Assembly (NCBI GenBank): GCA_964035575.1
Contig: OZ037862.1
Coordinates: 1,509,067 to 1,573,066, forward strand
DNA: 64,000 nucleotides
DNA from: Rhynchopus sp. YZ270_cl-10
Lineage: Eukaryota; Euglenozoa; Diplonemea; Diplonemida; Diplonemidae
Reading direction: 5' to 3'
Under the pieces are notes generated by a model, which made no database searches, was not told the origin of the DNA, and saw nothing but the letters and a program-made list of their open reading frames with translations. The translations under genes were made by a program, and so were the position numbers. How positions within the stretch are numbered: position 1 is the stretch's first letter; every line of letters starts with the position of its first letter. Shown in pieces: positions 50,301-62,458 of this stretch.

Positions 50301-53300
50301 CAAACCCGCAACCCGCAAACCCGCAAACCCGCAAACCCGCAAACCCGCAAACCCGCAAACCCGCAAACCGCAAACCCGCAAACCCGCAACCCGCAAACCC
50401 GCAAACCCGCAAACCCGCAAACCCGCAAACCCGCAAACCCGCAAACCCCGCAAACCCGCAAACCCGCAAACCCGCAAACCCGCAAACCCGCAAACCCGCA
50501 AACCGCAAACCCGCAAACCCGCAAACGCAAACCCGCAAACCCGCAAACCCGCAAACCCGCAAACCCGCAAACCCGCAAACCCGCAAACCCGCAAACCCGC
50601 AAACCCGCAAACCGCAAACCCGCAAACCCGCAAACCCGCAAACCCGCAAACCCGCAAACCCGCAAACCCGCAAACCCGCAAACCCGCAAACCCGCAAACC
50701 GCAAACCCGCAAACCCGCAAACCCGCAAACCCGCAAACCCGCAAACCCGCAAACCCGCAAACCCGCAAACCCGCAAACCCGCAAACCCGCAAACCGCAAA
50801 CCCGCAAACCCGCAAACCCGCAAACCCGCAAACCCGCAAACCCGCAAACCCGCAAACCCGCAAACCCGCAAACCCGCAAACCCGCAAACCCGCAAACCCG
50901 CAAACCCGCAAACCCGCAAACCCGCAAACCCGCAAACCCGCAAACCCGCAAACCCGCAAACCCGCAAACCCGCAAACCCGCAAACCCGCAAACCCGCAAA
51001 CCCGCAAACCCGCAAACCCGCAAACCCGCAAACCCGCAAACCCGCAAACCCGCAAACCGCAAACCCGCAAACCCGCAAACCCGCAAACCCGCAAACCCGC
51101 AAACCCGCAAACCCGCAAACCCGCAAACCCGCAAACCGCAAACCCGCAAACCCGCAAACCCGCAAACCCGCAAAACCCGCAAACCCGCAAACCCGCAAAC
51201 CCGCAAACCCGCAAACCCGCAAACCCGCAAACCCGCAAACCCGCAAACCCGCAAACCCGCAAACCCGCAAACCCGCAAACCCGCAAACCCGCAAACCCGC
51301 AAACCCGCAAACCCGCAAACCCGCAAACCCGCAAACCCGCAAACCCGCAAACCGCAAACCCGCAAACCCGCAAACCCGCAAACCCGCAAACCCGCAAACC
51401 CGCAAACCCGCAAACCCGCAAACCCGCAAACCGCAAACCCGCAAACCCGCAAACCCGCAAACCCGCAAACCCGCAAACCCGCAAACCCGCAAACCCGCAA
51501 ACCCGCAAACCCGCAAACCCGCAAACCGCAAACCCGCAAACCCGCAAACCCGCAAACCCGCAAACCCGCAAACCCGCAAACCCGCAAACCCGCAAACCCG
51601 CAAACCCGCAAACCCGCAAACCCGCAAACCCGCAAACCCGCAAACCCGCAAACCCGCAAACCCGCAAACCCGCAAACCCGCAAACCCGCAAACCCGCAAA
51701 CCCGCAAACCCGCAAACCCGCAAACCCGCAAACCCGCAAACCCGCAAACCCGCAAACCCGCAAACCCGCAAACCCGCAAACCCGCAAACCCGCAAACCCG
51801 CAAACCCGCAAACCCGCAAACCCGCAAACCCGCAAACCCGCAAACCCGCAAACCCGCAAACCCGCAAACCCGCAAACCCGCAAACCCGCAAACCCGCAAA
51901 CCCGCAAACCCGCAAACCCGCAAACCCGCAAACCCGCAAACCCGCAAACCCGCAAACCCGCAAACCCGCAAACCCGCAAACCCGCAAACCCGCAAACCCG
52001 CAAACCCGCAAACCCGCAAACCCGCAAACCCGCAAACCCGCAAACCCGCAAACCCGCAAACCCGCAAACCCGCAAACCGCAAACCCGCAAAACCCGCAAA
52101 CCCGCAAACCCGCAAACCCGCAAACCCGCAAACCCGCAAACCGCAAACCCGCAAACCCGCAAACCCGCAAACCCGCAAACCCGCAAACCCGCAAACCCGC
52201 AAACCCGCAAACCCGCAAACCCGCAAACCCGCAAACCCGCAAACCCGCAAACCCGCAAACCCGCAAACCCGCAAACCCGCAACCCGCAAACCCGCAAACC
52301 CGCAAACCCGCAAACCCGCAAACCCGCAAACCCGCAAACCCGCAAACCCGCAAACCCGCAAACCCGCAAACCCGCAAACCCGCAAACCCGCAAACCCGCA
52401 AACCCGCAAACCCGCAAACCCGCAAACCCGCAAACCCGCAAACCCGCAAACCCGCAAACCCGCAAACCCGCAAACCCGCAAACCCGCAAACCCGCAAACC
52501 CGCAAACCCGCAAACCCGCAAACCCGCAAACCCGCAAACCCGCAAACCCGCAAACCCGCAAACCCGCAAACCCGCAAACCCGCAAACCCGCAAACCCGCA
52601 AACCCGCAAACCCGCAAACCCGCAAACCCGCAAACCCGCAAACCCGCAAACCCGCAAACCCGCAAACCCGCAAACCCGCAAACCCGCAAACCCGCAAACC
52701 CGCAAACCCGCAAACCCGCAAACCCGCAAACCCGCAAACCCGCAAACCCGCAAACCCGCAAACCCGCAAACCCGCAAACCCGCAAACCCGCAAACCCGCA
52801 AACCCGCAAACCCGCAAACCCGTAAACCCGCAAACCCGCAAACCCGCAAACCCGCAAACCCGCAAACCCGCAAACCCGTAAACCCGCAAACCCGCAAACC
52901 CGCAAACCCGCAAACCCGCAAACCCGCAAACCCGCAAACCCGCAAACCCGCAAACCCGCAAACCCGCAAACCCGCAAACCCGCAAACCCGCAAACCCGCA
53001 AACCCGTAAACCCGCAAACCCGCAAACCCGCAAACCCGCAAACCCGCAAACCCGTAAACCCGCAAACCCGCAAACCCGCAAACCCGCAAACCCGCAAACC
53101 CGCAAACCCGCAAACCCGCAAACCCGTAAACCCGCAAACCCGCAAACCCGCAAACCCGCAAACCCGCAAACCCGCAAACCCGCAAACCCGCAAACCCGCA
53201 AACCCGCAAACCCGCAAACCCGCAAACCCGCAAACCCGCAAACCCGCAAACCCGCAAACCCGCAAACCCGCAAACCCGCAAACCCGCAAACCCGCAAACC

Positions 53301-56300
53301 CGCAAACCGCAAACCCGCAAACCCGCAAACCCGCAAACCCGCAAACCCGCAAACCCGCAAACCCGCAAACCCGCAAACCCGCAAACCCGCAAACCCGCAA
53401 ACCCGCAAACCCGCAAACCCGCAAACCCGCAAACCCGCAAACCCGCAAACCCGCAAACCCGCAAACCCGCAAACCCGCAAACCCGCAAACCCGCAAACCC
53501 GCAAACCCGCAAACCCGCAAACCCGCAAACCCGCAAACCCGCAAACCCGCAAACCCGCAAACCCGCAAACCCGCAAACCCGCAAACCCGCAAACCGCAAA
53601 CCCGCAAACCCGCAAACCCGCAAACCCGCAAACCCGCAAACCCGCAAACCCGCAAACCCGCAAACCCGCCAAACCCGCAAACCCCGCAAACCCGCAAACC
53701 CGCAAACCCGCAAACCCGCAAACCCGCAAACCCGCAAACCCGCAAACCCGCAAACCCGCAAACCCGCAAACCCGCAAACCCGCAAACCCGCAAACCCGCA
53801 AACCCGCAAACCCGCAAACCCGCAAACCCGCAAACCCGCAAACCCGCAAACCCGCAAACCCGCAAACCCGCAAACCCGCAAACCCGCAAACCCGCAAACC
53901 CGCAAACCCGCAAACCCGCAAACCCGCAAACCCGCAAACCCGCAAACCCGCAAACCCGCAAACCCGCAAACCCGCAAACCCGCAAACCGCAAACCCGCAA
54001 ACCCGCAAACCCGCAAACCCGCAAACCCGCAAACCCGCAAACCCGCAAACCCGCAAACCCGCAAACCGCAAACCCGCAAACCCGCAAACCCGCAAACCCG
54101 CAAACCCGCAAACCCGCAAACCCGCAAACCCGCAAACCCGCAAACCCGCAAACCCGCAAACCCGCAAACCCGCAAACCCGCAAACCCGCAAACCCGCAAA
54201 CCCGCAAACCCGCAAACCCGCAAACCCGCAAACCCGCAAACCCGCAAACCCGCAAACCCGCAAACCCGCAAACCCGCAAACCCGCAAACCCGCAAACCCG
54301 CAAACCCGCAAACCCGCAAACCCGCAAACCCGCAAACCCGCAAACCCGCAAACCCGCAAACCCGCAAACCCGCAAACCCGCAAACCCGCAAACCCGCAAA
54401 CCCGCAAACCCGCAAACCCGCAAACCCGCAAACCCGCAAACCCGCAAACCCGCAAACCCGCAAACCCCGCAAACCCGCAAACCCGCAAACCCGTAAACCC
54501 GCAAACCCGCAAACCCGCAAACCCGCAAACCCGCAAACCCGCAAACCCGCAAACCCGCAAACCCCGCAAACCCGCAAACCCGCAAACCCGCAAACCCGCA
54601 AACCCGCAAACCCGCAAACCCGCAAACCCGCAAACCCGCAAACCCGCAAACCCGCAAACCCGCAAACCCGCAAACCCGCAAACCCGCAAACCCGCAAACC
54701 CGCAAACCCGCAAACCCGCAAACCCGCAAACCCGCAAACCCGCAAACCCGCAAACCCGCAAACCCGCAAACCCGCAAACCCGCAAACCCGCAAACCCGCA
54801 AACCGCCGCAAACCCGCAAACCCGCAAACCCGCAAACCCGCAAACCCGCAAACCCGCAAACCCGCAAACCCGCAAACCCGCAAACCCGCAAACCCGCAAA
54901 CCCGCAAACCCGCAAACCCGCAAACCCGCAAACCCGCAAACCCGCAAACCCGCAAACCCGCAAACCCGCAAACCGCAAACCCGCAAACCCGCAAACCCGC
55001 AAACCCGCAAACCCGCAAACCCGCAAACCCGCAAACCCGCAAACCCGCAAACCCGCAAACCCGCAAACCCGCAAACCCGCAAACCCGCAAACCCGCAAAC
55101 CCGCAAACCCGCAAACCGCAAACCCGCAAACCCGCAAACCCGCAAACCCGCAAACCCGCAAACCCGCAAACCCGCAAACCCGCAAACCCGCAAACCCGCA
55201 AACCCGCAAACCCGCAACCCGCAAACCCGCAAACCCGCAAACCCGCAAACCCGCAAACCCGCAAACCCGCAAACCCGCAAACCCGCAAACCCGCAAACCC
55301 GCAAACCCGCAAACCCGCAAACCCGCAAACCCGCAAACCCGCAAACCCGCAAACCCGCAAACCCGCAAACCCGCAAACCCGCAAACCCGCAAACCCGCAA
55401 ACCCGCAAACCCGCAAACCCGCAAACCCGCAAACCCGCAAACCGCAAACCCGCAAACCCGCAAACCCGCAAACCCGCAAACCCGCAAACCCGCAAACCCG
55501 CAAACCCGCAAACCCGCAAACCCGCAAACCCGCAAACCCGCAAACCCGCAAACCCGCAAACCCGCAAACCCGCAAACCCGCAAACCCGCAAACCCGCAAA
55601 CCCGCAAACCCGCAAACCCGCAAACCCGCAAACCCGCAAACCCGCAAACCCGCAAACCCGCAAACCCGCAAACCCGCAAACCCGCAAACCCGCAAACCCG
55701 CAAACCCGCAAACCCGCAAACCCGCAAACCCGCAAACCCGCAAACCCGCAAACCCGCAAACCCGCAAACCCGCAAACCCGCAAACCCGCAAACCCGCAAA
55801 CCCGCAAACCCGCAAACCCGCAAACCCGCAAACCCGCAAACCCGCAAACCCGCAAACCCGCAAACCCGCAAACCCGCAAACCCGCAAACCCGCAAACCCG
55901 CAAACCCGCAAACCCGCAAACCCGCAAACCCGCAAACCCGCAAACCCGCAAACCCGCAAACCCGCAAACCGCAAACCCGCAAACCCGCAAACCCGCAAAC
56001 CCGCAAACCCGCAAACCGCAAACCGCAAACCCGCAAACCCGCAAACCCGCAAACCCGCAAACCCGCAAACCCGCAAACCCGCAAACCCGCAAACCCGCAA
56101 ACCCGCAAACCCGCAAACCCGCAAACCCGCAAACCCGCAAACCCGCAAACCCGCAAACCCGCAAACCCGCAAACCCGCAAACCGCAAACCCGCAAACCCG
56201 CAAACCCGCAAACCCGCAAACCCGCAAACCCGCAAACCCGCAAACCCGCAAACCGCAAACCCGCAAACCCGCAAACCCGCAAACCCGCAAACCCGCAAAC

Positions 56301-57375
56301 CCGCAAACCCGCAAACCCGCAAACCCGCAAACCCGCAAACCCGCAAACCCGCAAACCCGCAAACCCGCAAACCCGCAAACCCGCAAACCCGCAAACCCGC
56401 AAACCCGCAAACCCGCAAACCGCAACCCGCAAACCCGCAAACCCGCAAACCCGCAAACCCGCAAACCCGCAAACCCGCAAACCCGCAAACCCGCAAACCC
56501 GCAAACCCGCAAACCCGCAAACCCGCAAACCCGCAAACCCGCAAACCCGCAAACCCGCAAACCCGCAAACCCGCAAACCCGCAAACCCGCAAACCCGCAA
56601 ACCCGCAAACCCGCAAACCCGCAAACCCGCAAACCCGCAAACCCGCAAACCCGCAAACCCGCAAACCCGCAAACCCGCAAACCCGCAAACCCGCAAACCC
56701 GCAAACCCGCAAACCCGCAAACCCGCAAACCCGCAAACCCGCAAACCGCAAACCCGCAAACCCGCAAACCCGCAAACCCGCAAACCCGCAAACCCGCAAA
56801 CCCGCAAACCCGCAAACCCGCAAACCCGCAAACCCGCAAACCCGCAAACCCGCAAACCCGCAAACCCGCAAACCCGCAAACCCGCAAACCCGCAAACCCG
56901 CAAACCCGCAAACCCGCAAACCCGCAAACCCGCAAACCCGCAAACCCGCAAACCCGCAAACCCGCAAACCCGCAAACCCGCAAACCCGCAAACCCGCAAA
57001 CCCGCAAACCCGCAAACCCGCAAACCCGCAAACCCGCAAACCCGCAAACCCGCAAACCCGCAAACCCGTAAACCCGCTAAACCCGCAAACCCGCAAACCC
57101 GCAAACCCGCAAACCCGCAAACCCGCAAACCCGCAAACCCGCAAACCCGCAAACCCGCAAACCCGCAAACCCGCAAACCCGCAAACCCGCAAACCCGCAA
57201 ACCCGCAAACCCGCAAACCCGCAAACCCGCAAACCCGCAAACCCGCAAACCCGCAAACCCGCAAACCCGCAAACCCGCAAACCCGCAAACCCGCAAACCC
57301 GCAAACCCGCAAACCCGCAAACCCGCAAACCCGCAAACCCGTAAACCCGCAAACCCGCAAACCCGCAAACCCGCA
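44304..57375 (-). repeat. 13-kb octamer array (CCCGCAAA)n, about 1,630 units
   Basis: Plus strand reads CCCGCAAA, G-rich on the minus strand. Most units are perfect. Scattered 7- and 9-bp units could be real or sequencing errors. CCCGTAAA variants cluster near 44320-44335, 45703-45780, 52820-53130 and 54492, suggesting local unit duplication. All three minus frames stay open for over 4,300 codons only because 8 bp x 3 = 24 bp contains no stop; these are not genes. The left border cuts the RT of element 3, the right border is at GCACGAGAAG. Confidence 0.98.
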
Positions 57376-57654
57376 CGAGAAGTGAGCAACCATCGTTATC
57401 TAGCTGGTGTGTGTGATAGCAGGCTGGTGTGCCTGAAGCGTAATTATGTTAGATTACAACTATCTAATATGCTGTCTCACCTTTTCCATTTCATTTTACT
57501 CTAACATATTGTTACTACTCTGTTGTGATGTGTGTCATTTGGGAGGGGTAAAATGTTTTGTAAAAAAGGAAAAAAATATATAGATTCTTTTCTTTGTTTT
57601 TGTTGTGACATTTTTCTCTTTTTTTTTGTTTTGTTTTTATTGCTCTTTTTTTTC

Positions 57655-57775
57655 GGATTGAAGATGTTTTAAAATACCTGCATACTACCACTACCAAAAA
57701 ATTCAAGACGATTTAAAATACTACTACTACCAAAATATTGAAGACACTTTAAAATACTACTACTACGAAAAAACC
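57655..57775. repeat. About three degenerate ~45-bp repeats
   Basis: TTGAAGAC/TTCAAGACG...TTTAAAATACTACTACTACC units in tandem. The rest of 57376-57858 is AT-rich spacer without a recognised gene. Confidence 0.7.
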
Positions 57776-57858
57776 CGAAACCCTAGAAACCCACACCCCA
57801 CAAACGTATTGCTATTTCTTTTATTTAAAGAGAGAGATGACATGGTAGAAAAAAATAT

Positions 57859-58332
57859 TTAGTACGGCCTGCGCGTCATGCTCATCATGCGGAGGTCGCT
57901 TAGACGGTACCCTGCAGGATTAGTTCCTACGGTAACAGCCATTCTTTGCAGGATCATGCGCACTGCTTTCACTGGCATCCTCCTGTCTCTCAGAAAGCAT
58001 TTTGTGGCGTCACATTCCAGGAAGAAGTAGGGGCTTTTGAACCCCGTACGCACGCTCACATAGTTGTGAACGGCATCGTAAGCCGGAGTTCCCACTGGAA
58101 TTGAGAATCTTTTTTGCTTCCCGCCGATCTTGTACTCGAATGTGGCACCATAATCGTCACTTGTCATTGCAGTGGATTGCAGTGTTGCACACACGGATTC
58201 ATTAATTCCTCCGCAGTAGAGGACAGCCACCACTGCCTTGTGCAGGGATAGCTCTATAGGGCCAGCTGTGACAGGAAGGTCCAAAAACGTGTCAATGTCG
58301 TGCTTCAGCTGTTGCCTTTGGGTTTTGGGCAT
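57859..58332 (-). CDS. Tyrosine-recombinase-like protein
   Basis: 157 residues from the ATG at 58332; an ACTACCTCAG acceptor-like site lies about 40 nt upstream. The order of segments follows a tyrosine recombinase catalytic domain: LHKAVVAVLYCGG (box I region, ~29-41), a beta hairpin ending in GGKQKRFSIP (~69-78), AVHNYVSVRTGFKSPYFF (~86-103), an amphipathic MPVKAVRMILQRMAVTVG (~118-135) and YRLSDLRMM (box II region, ~141-149), with a Tyr as the final residue. Not all canonical catalytic residues are evident, and the N-terminal core-binding domain is absent. It may be a transposon remnant or a domesticated domain. Composition is protein-like, unlike the repeats around it. Confidence 0.5.
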   Translation of the reverse strand: MPKTQRQQLKHDIDTFLDLPVTAGPIELSLHKAVVAVLYCGGINESVCATLQSTAMTSDDYGATFEYKIGGKQKRFSIPVGTPAYDAVHNYVSVRTGFKSPYFFLECDATKCFLRDRRMPVKAVRMILQRMAVTVGTNPAGYRLSDLRMMSMTRRPY

Positions 58333-58574
58333 TTTTTTTGTGTATGAATATGTGTATGATTGACTGAGGTAGTGTGTGTGTTTTGGAAGCGTAAAATTAC
58401 TTTACTAGTAGTAAAAAATGAAATTTAAAGTGTTCTTTGTTTTTGTTGACATATTTCATTTTTGACAAACACCTCTGACGGAAGCAGGCACTAAAAACAA
58501 TGAATAAAAAAAAACAAAAACTGTGACACCCCATATGTTATTTTGTTTGCGGGTTTGCTCTGATAAATGTAGAT

Positions 58575-58915
58575 ACACCTTTTCTCTTTTTCTTTTTTTC
58601 CCTTTTTTTTTATGCAATCAACAACAAACTCCCCAAAAACAATGTTTTCTTCATCACAAGAGATTTCTCTCCGGCTGGGAAGAAGTATCCAATACAAACC
58701 CAAACAAAAAACAATTTAAAATAGAAAAATAAACACTTCTTAGATCATTTGAACTGTGTTTTGGTGTTGAAGTTTTTTATTTGCTTTACTGCCAGTAATT
58801 GTAACTTCACTTCAACTTTTATCTTTTTCTTTTTCTTTTTTTCTTTTCTTTTTATGCAATTAACAACAAACTCCCCAAAAATAATGTTTTCTTCATCACA
58901 AGAGATTTCCTTTGC
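58575..58915 (+). repeat. Direct duplication of ~100 bp
   Basis: TTATGCAATCAACAACAAAC..., CTCCCCAAAAACAATG and TTTTCTTCATCACAAGAG at about 58577-58673 recur with few changes at 58815-58912, preceded by similar T/C-rich tracts. No gene is seen between 58333 and 59044. Confidence 0.85.
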
Positions 58916-58939
58916 AAAAACAAAAATTAACTGAGACAA

Positions 58940-58966
58940 AAAAACCCGCAAACCCGCAAGCCCACA
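58940..58966. repeat. Short copy of the octamer
   Basis: AAACCCGCAAACCCGCAAGC: two and a half units of the octamer, far from the main arrays. A GCGGGTTTGC also occurs at 58548-58557. Confidence 0.85.
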
Positions 58967-59044
58967 AAGACATCTCCCCACTTATCGCTATTTTTTATTT
59001 GTTTTCTTATTTTATCCTTAATGTTCACAACTCTACCACACAAA

Positions 59045-59506
59045 TCATTGCATCAATAGACCTGTCACAGGCTCACCCTTGAATAAGTATTTAAACAAAT
59101 ACTTAACAACAAGGACCCCGCGCACTTCCTCATTGTTTCTGTGGCGCCGATATTTCAGGAGAAGATTGTAATGAACCATCCACCTGTTGTTCATCAGATA
59201 CTGACTGAAAGCTTTGTAGAGGTTTGGGTGTGCTGGTCCAGGGAGTTGTACGATGTGACCCACATTTAAAGGATTCTTCGGTGATGTTCTGTTGTTGTTC
59301 CAAAGAATTGCATTAGCATGAGGCAGACCCCTCTTCTGGTACTCCATCACCACCACCATTGCAATGTGATCCCCAAGAATATTTTTGTGAGTAGCCTGCA
59401 AGCTGCTCACATCGGGTAGAAGCGTATTCACTCCAGCGACTGAGGTCTCTACAACTTCAGGGGCATCAGTATCAGAAGTGTTCTGAAAAGTGTCACGGAG
59501 TGTCAA
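59045..59506 (-). pseudogene. Helitron Rep (HUH endonuclease) fragment
   Basis: About 153 codons, open to the border with the 10-mer array, with no ATG near the start, so the N-terminus is lost. The product contains VVMEYQKRGLPHANAILW, the Helitron Rep HUH-motif region (usually PHAHxL; the second His reads Asn here), then QLPGPAHPNLYKAF, a junction where the usual Cys-rich HGPCG...FPK segment is missing, VHYNLLLKYRRHRNNEE and KYLFKYLFKG, the segment with the catalytic Tyr in complete elements. No helicase domain follows. The internal loss and altered His point to a dead fragment. Confidence 0.75.
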
Positions 59507-62458
59507 TGATTTCCCATCATTTGCCAGGATTTGCCATCATTTGCCATGCTTTGCCATGATTTGCCATCATTTGCCATGATTTCCCATCATTTGCCATGAT
59601 TTGCCATCATTTGCCATAATTTGCCATGATTTGCCATGATTTGCCATCATTTGCCATCATTTGCCATGATTTGCCATGATTTGCCATGCTTTGCCATGAT
59701 TTGCCATGATTTGCACTATTTTCCCACTGTAGTGAACAAATTTCAAAATTTTCGATTTTTTTCGCCACATAGCACTTATCCCACTTAAATTGACGCAATT
59801 TCCCCAGTGGAGACACTGTGTTGAAATTTTGGGCCCAAAAACCACCCCACATAAATACTGTTCAAAATTTCCGAACATTGTAAATATTTTTTGGATATCA
59901 GTTTTATGGCTAACTTGGGATTTACCATGATTTGCCATGATTTGCCATGATTTGCCATGATTTGCCATGATTTGCCATCATTTGCCATGTTTTGCCATGA
60001 TTTGCCATCATTTGCCATCATTTGCCAGGATTTGCCATCATTTGCATTGTTTTGCCAGGATTTGCCATGATTTGCCATGATTTGCCATCATTTGCCATGT
60101 TTTGCCATCATTTGCCATGTTTTGCCATCATTTGCCATAATTTGCCATGATTTGCCATGATTTGCCATCATTTGCCATAATTTGCCATCATTTGCCATAA
60201 TTTGCCATGATTTGCCATCATTTGCCATCATTTGCCATCATTTGCCATAATTTGCCATGATTTGCCATGATTTGCCATCATTTGCCATCATTTGCCATCA
60301 TTTGCCATCATTTGCCATAATTTGCCATGATTTGCCATCATTTGCCATCATTTGCCATCATTTGCCATCATTTGCCATGATTTGCCATGATTTGCCATGC
60401 TTTGCCATGATTTGCACTATTTTCCCACTGTAGTGAACAAATTTCAAAATTTTCGATCTTTTTCGCCACATAGCACTTATCCCACTTAAATTGACGCAAT
60501 TTCCCCAGTGGAGACACTGTGTTGATATTTTGGGCCCAAAAACCACCCCACATAAATACTGTTCAAAATTTCCGAACATTGTAAATTTTTTTTGGATATC
60601 AGTTTTATGGCTAACTTGGGATTTACCATGATTTGCCATGATTTGCCATGATTTGCCATGATTTGCCATCATTTGCCATGTTTTGCCATGATTTGCCATC
60701 ATTTGCCATGTTTTGCCATCATTTGCCATAATTTGCCATGATTTGCCATGATTTGCCATCATTTGCCATCATTTGCCATCATTTGCCATAATTTGCCATG
60801 ATTTGCCATCATTTGCCATCATTTGCCATCATTTGCCATAATTTGCCATGATTTGCCATGATTTGCCATCATTTGCCATGATTTGCCATCATTTGCCATA
60901 ATTTGCCATGATTTGCCATCATTTGCCATGATTTGCCATCATTTGCCATAATTTGCCATGATTTGCCATCATTTGCCATCATTTGCCATCATTTGCCATC
61001 ATTTGCCATCATTTGCCATGATTTGCCATGATTTGCCATGCTTTGCCATGATTTGCACTATTTTCCCACTGTAGTGAACAAAGTTCAAAATTTTCGATCT
61101 TTTTCGCCACATAGCACTTATCCCACTTAAATTGACGCAATTTCCCCAGTGGAGACACTCTGTTGATATTTTGGGCCCAAAAACCACCCCACATAAATAC
61201 TGTTCAAAATTTCCGAACATTGTAAATTTTTTTTGGATATCAGTTTTATGGCTAACTTGGGATTTACCATGATTTGCCATCATTTGCCATCATTTGCCAT
61301 CATTTGCCATGTTTTGCCATGATTTGCCATCATTTGCCATCATTTGCCAGGATTTGCCATCATTTGCATTGTTTTGCCAGGATTTGCCATGATTTGCCAT
61401 GATTTGCCATCATTTGCCATGTTTTGCCATCATTTGCCATGTTTTGCCATCATTTGCCATAATTTGCCATGATTTGCCATGATTTGCCATCATTTGCCAT
61501 CATTTGCCATCATTTGCCATAATTTGCCATGATTTGCCATCATTTGCCATCATTTGCCATCATTTGCCATAATTTGCCATGATTTGCCATAATTTGCCAT
61601 CATTTGCCATCATTTGCCATCATTTGCCATAATTTGCCATGATTTGCCATCATTTGCCATCATTTGCCATCATTTGCCATAATTTGCCATGATTTGCCAT
61701 CATTTGCCATCATTTGCCATCATTTGCCATCATTTGCCATGATTTGCCATGATTTGCCATGCTTTGCCATGATTTGCACTATTTTCCCACTGTAGTGAAC
61801 AAATTTCAAAATTTTCGATCTTTTTCGCCACATAGCACTTATCCCACCTTAATTGACGCAATTTCCCCAGTGGAGACACTGTGTTGATATTTTGGGCCCA
61901 AAAACCACCCCACATAAATACTGTTCAAAATTTCCGAACATTGTAAATTTTTTTTGGATATCAGTTTTATGGCTAACTTGGGATTTACCATGATTTGCCA
62001 TCATTTGCCATGATTTGCCATCATTTGCCATAATTTGCCATGATTTGCCATGATTTGCCATGATTTGCCATCATTTGCCATCATTTGCCATCATTTGCCA
62101 TCATTTGCCATCATTTGCCATCATTTGTCATCATTTGCCATAATTTGCCAAGATTTGCCATGATTTGCCATCATTTGCCATCATTTGCCATCATTTGCCA
62201 TCATTTGCCATCATTTGCCATCATTTGCCATGATTTGCCATGATTTGCCATCATTTGCCATGATTTGCCATGATTTGCCATCATTTGCCATGATTTGCCA
62301 TCATTTGCCATCATTTGCCATCATTTGCCATAATTTGCCAAGATTTGCCATGATTTGCCATCATTTGCCATGATTTGCCATCATTGGCATCATTTGCCAT
62401 CATTTGCCATCATTTGCCATAATTTGCCATGATTTGCCATCATTTGCCATCATTTGCC
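59507..62458. repeat. 10-bp minisatellite (ATTTGCCATN)n with interspersed islands
   Basis: Units ATTTGCCATC, ATTTGCCATG and ATTTGCCATA alternate over nearly 3 kb, interrupted by four copies of a 214-bp island. It begins where the Helitron fragment ends and changes abruptly into an octamer array at 62459. Minus-strand frames reading MANHGK/SWQI repeats are not genes. Confidence 0.96.
59713..61989. repeat. Four copies of a 214-bp island inside the 10-mer array
   Basis: Islands at about 59713-59926, 60414-60627, 61055-61268 and 61777-61990 start GCACTATTTTCCCACTG and end GCTAACTTGGGATTTACC. They differ at only a few bases. Spacings of about 700, 640 and 720 bp show a higher-order repeat whose 10-mer part varies in length. 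Confidence 0.94.

Noticed and set aside
43874-57393. Three overlapping minus-strand frames of more than 4,300 codons
   Set aside because: They are the three reading frames of an 8-bp satellite; its 24-bp codon period has no stop and gives RVCGFAGL repeats. No gene-like sequence is present apart from the antisense of the retrotransposon at the left end.
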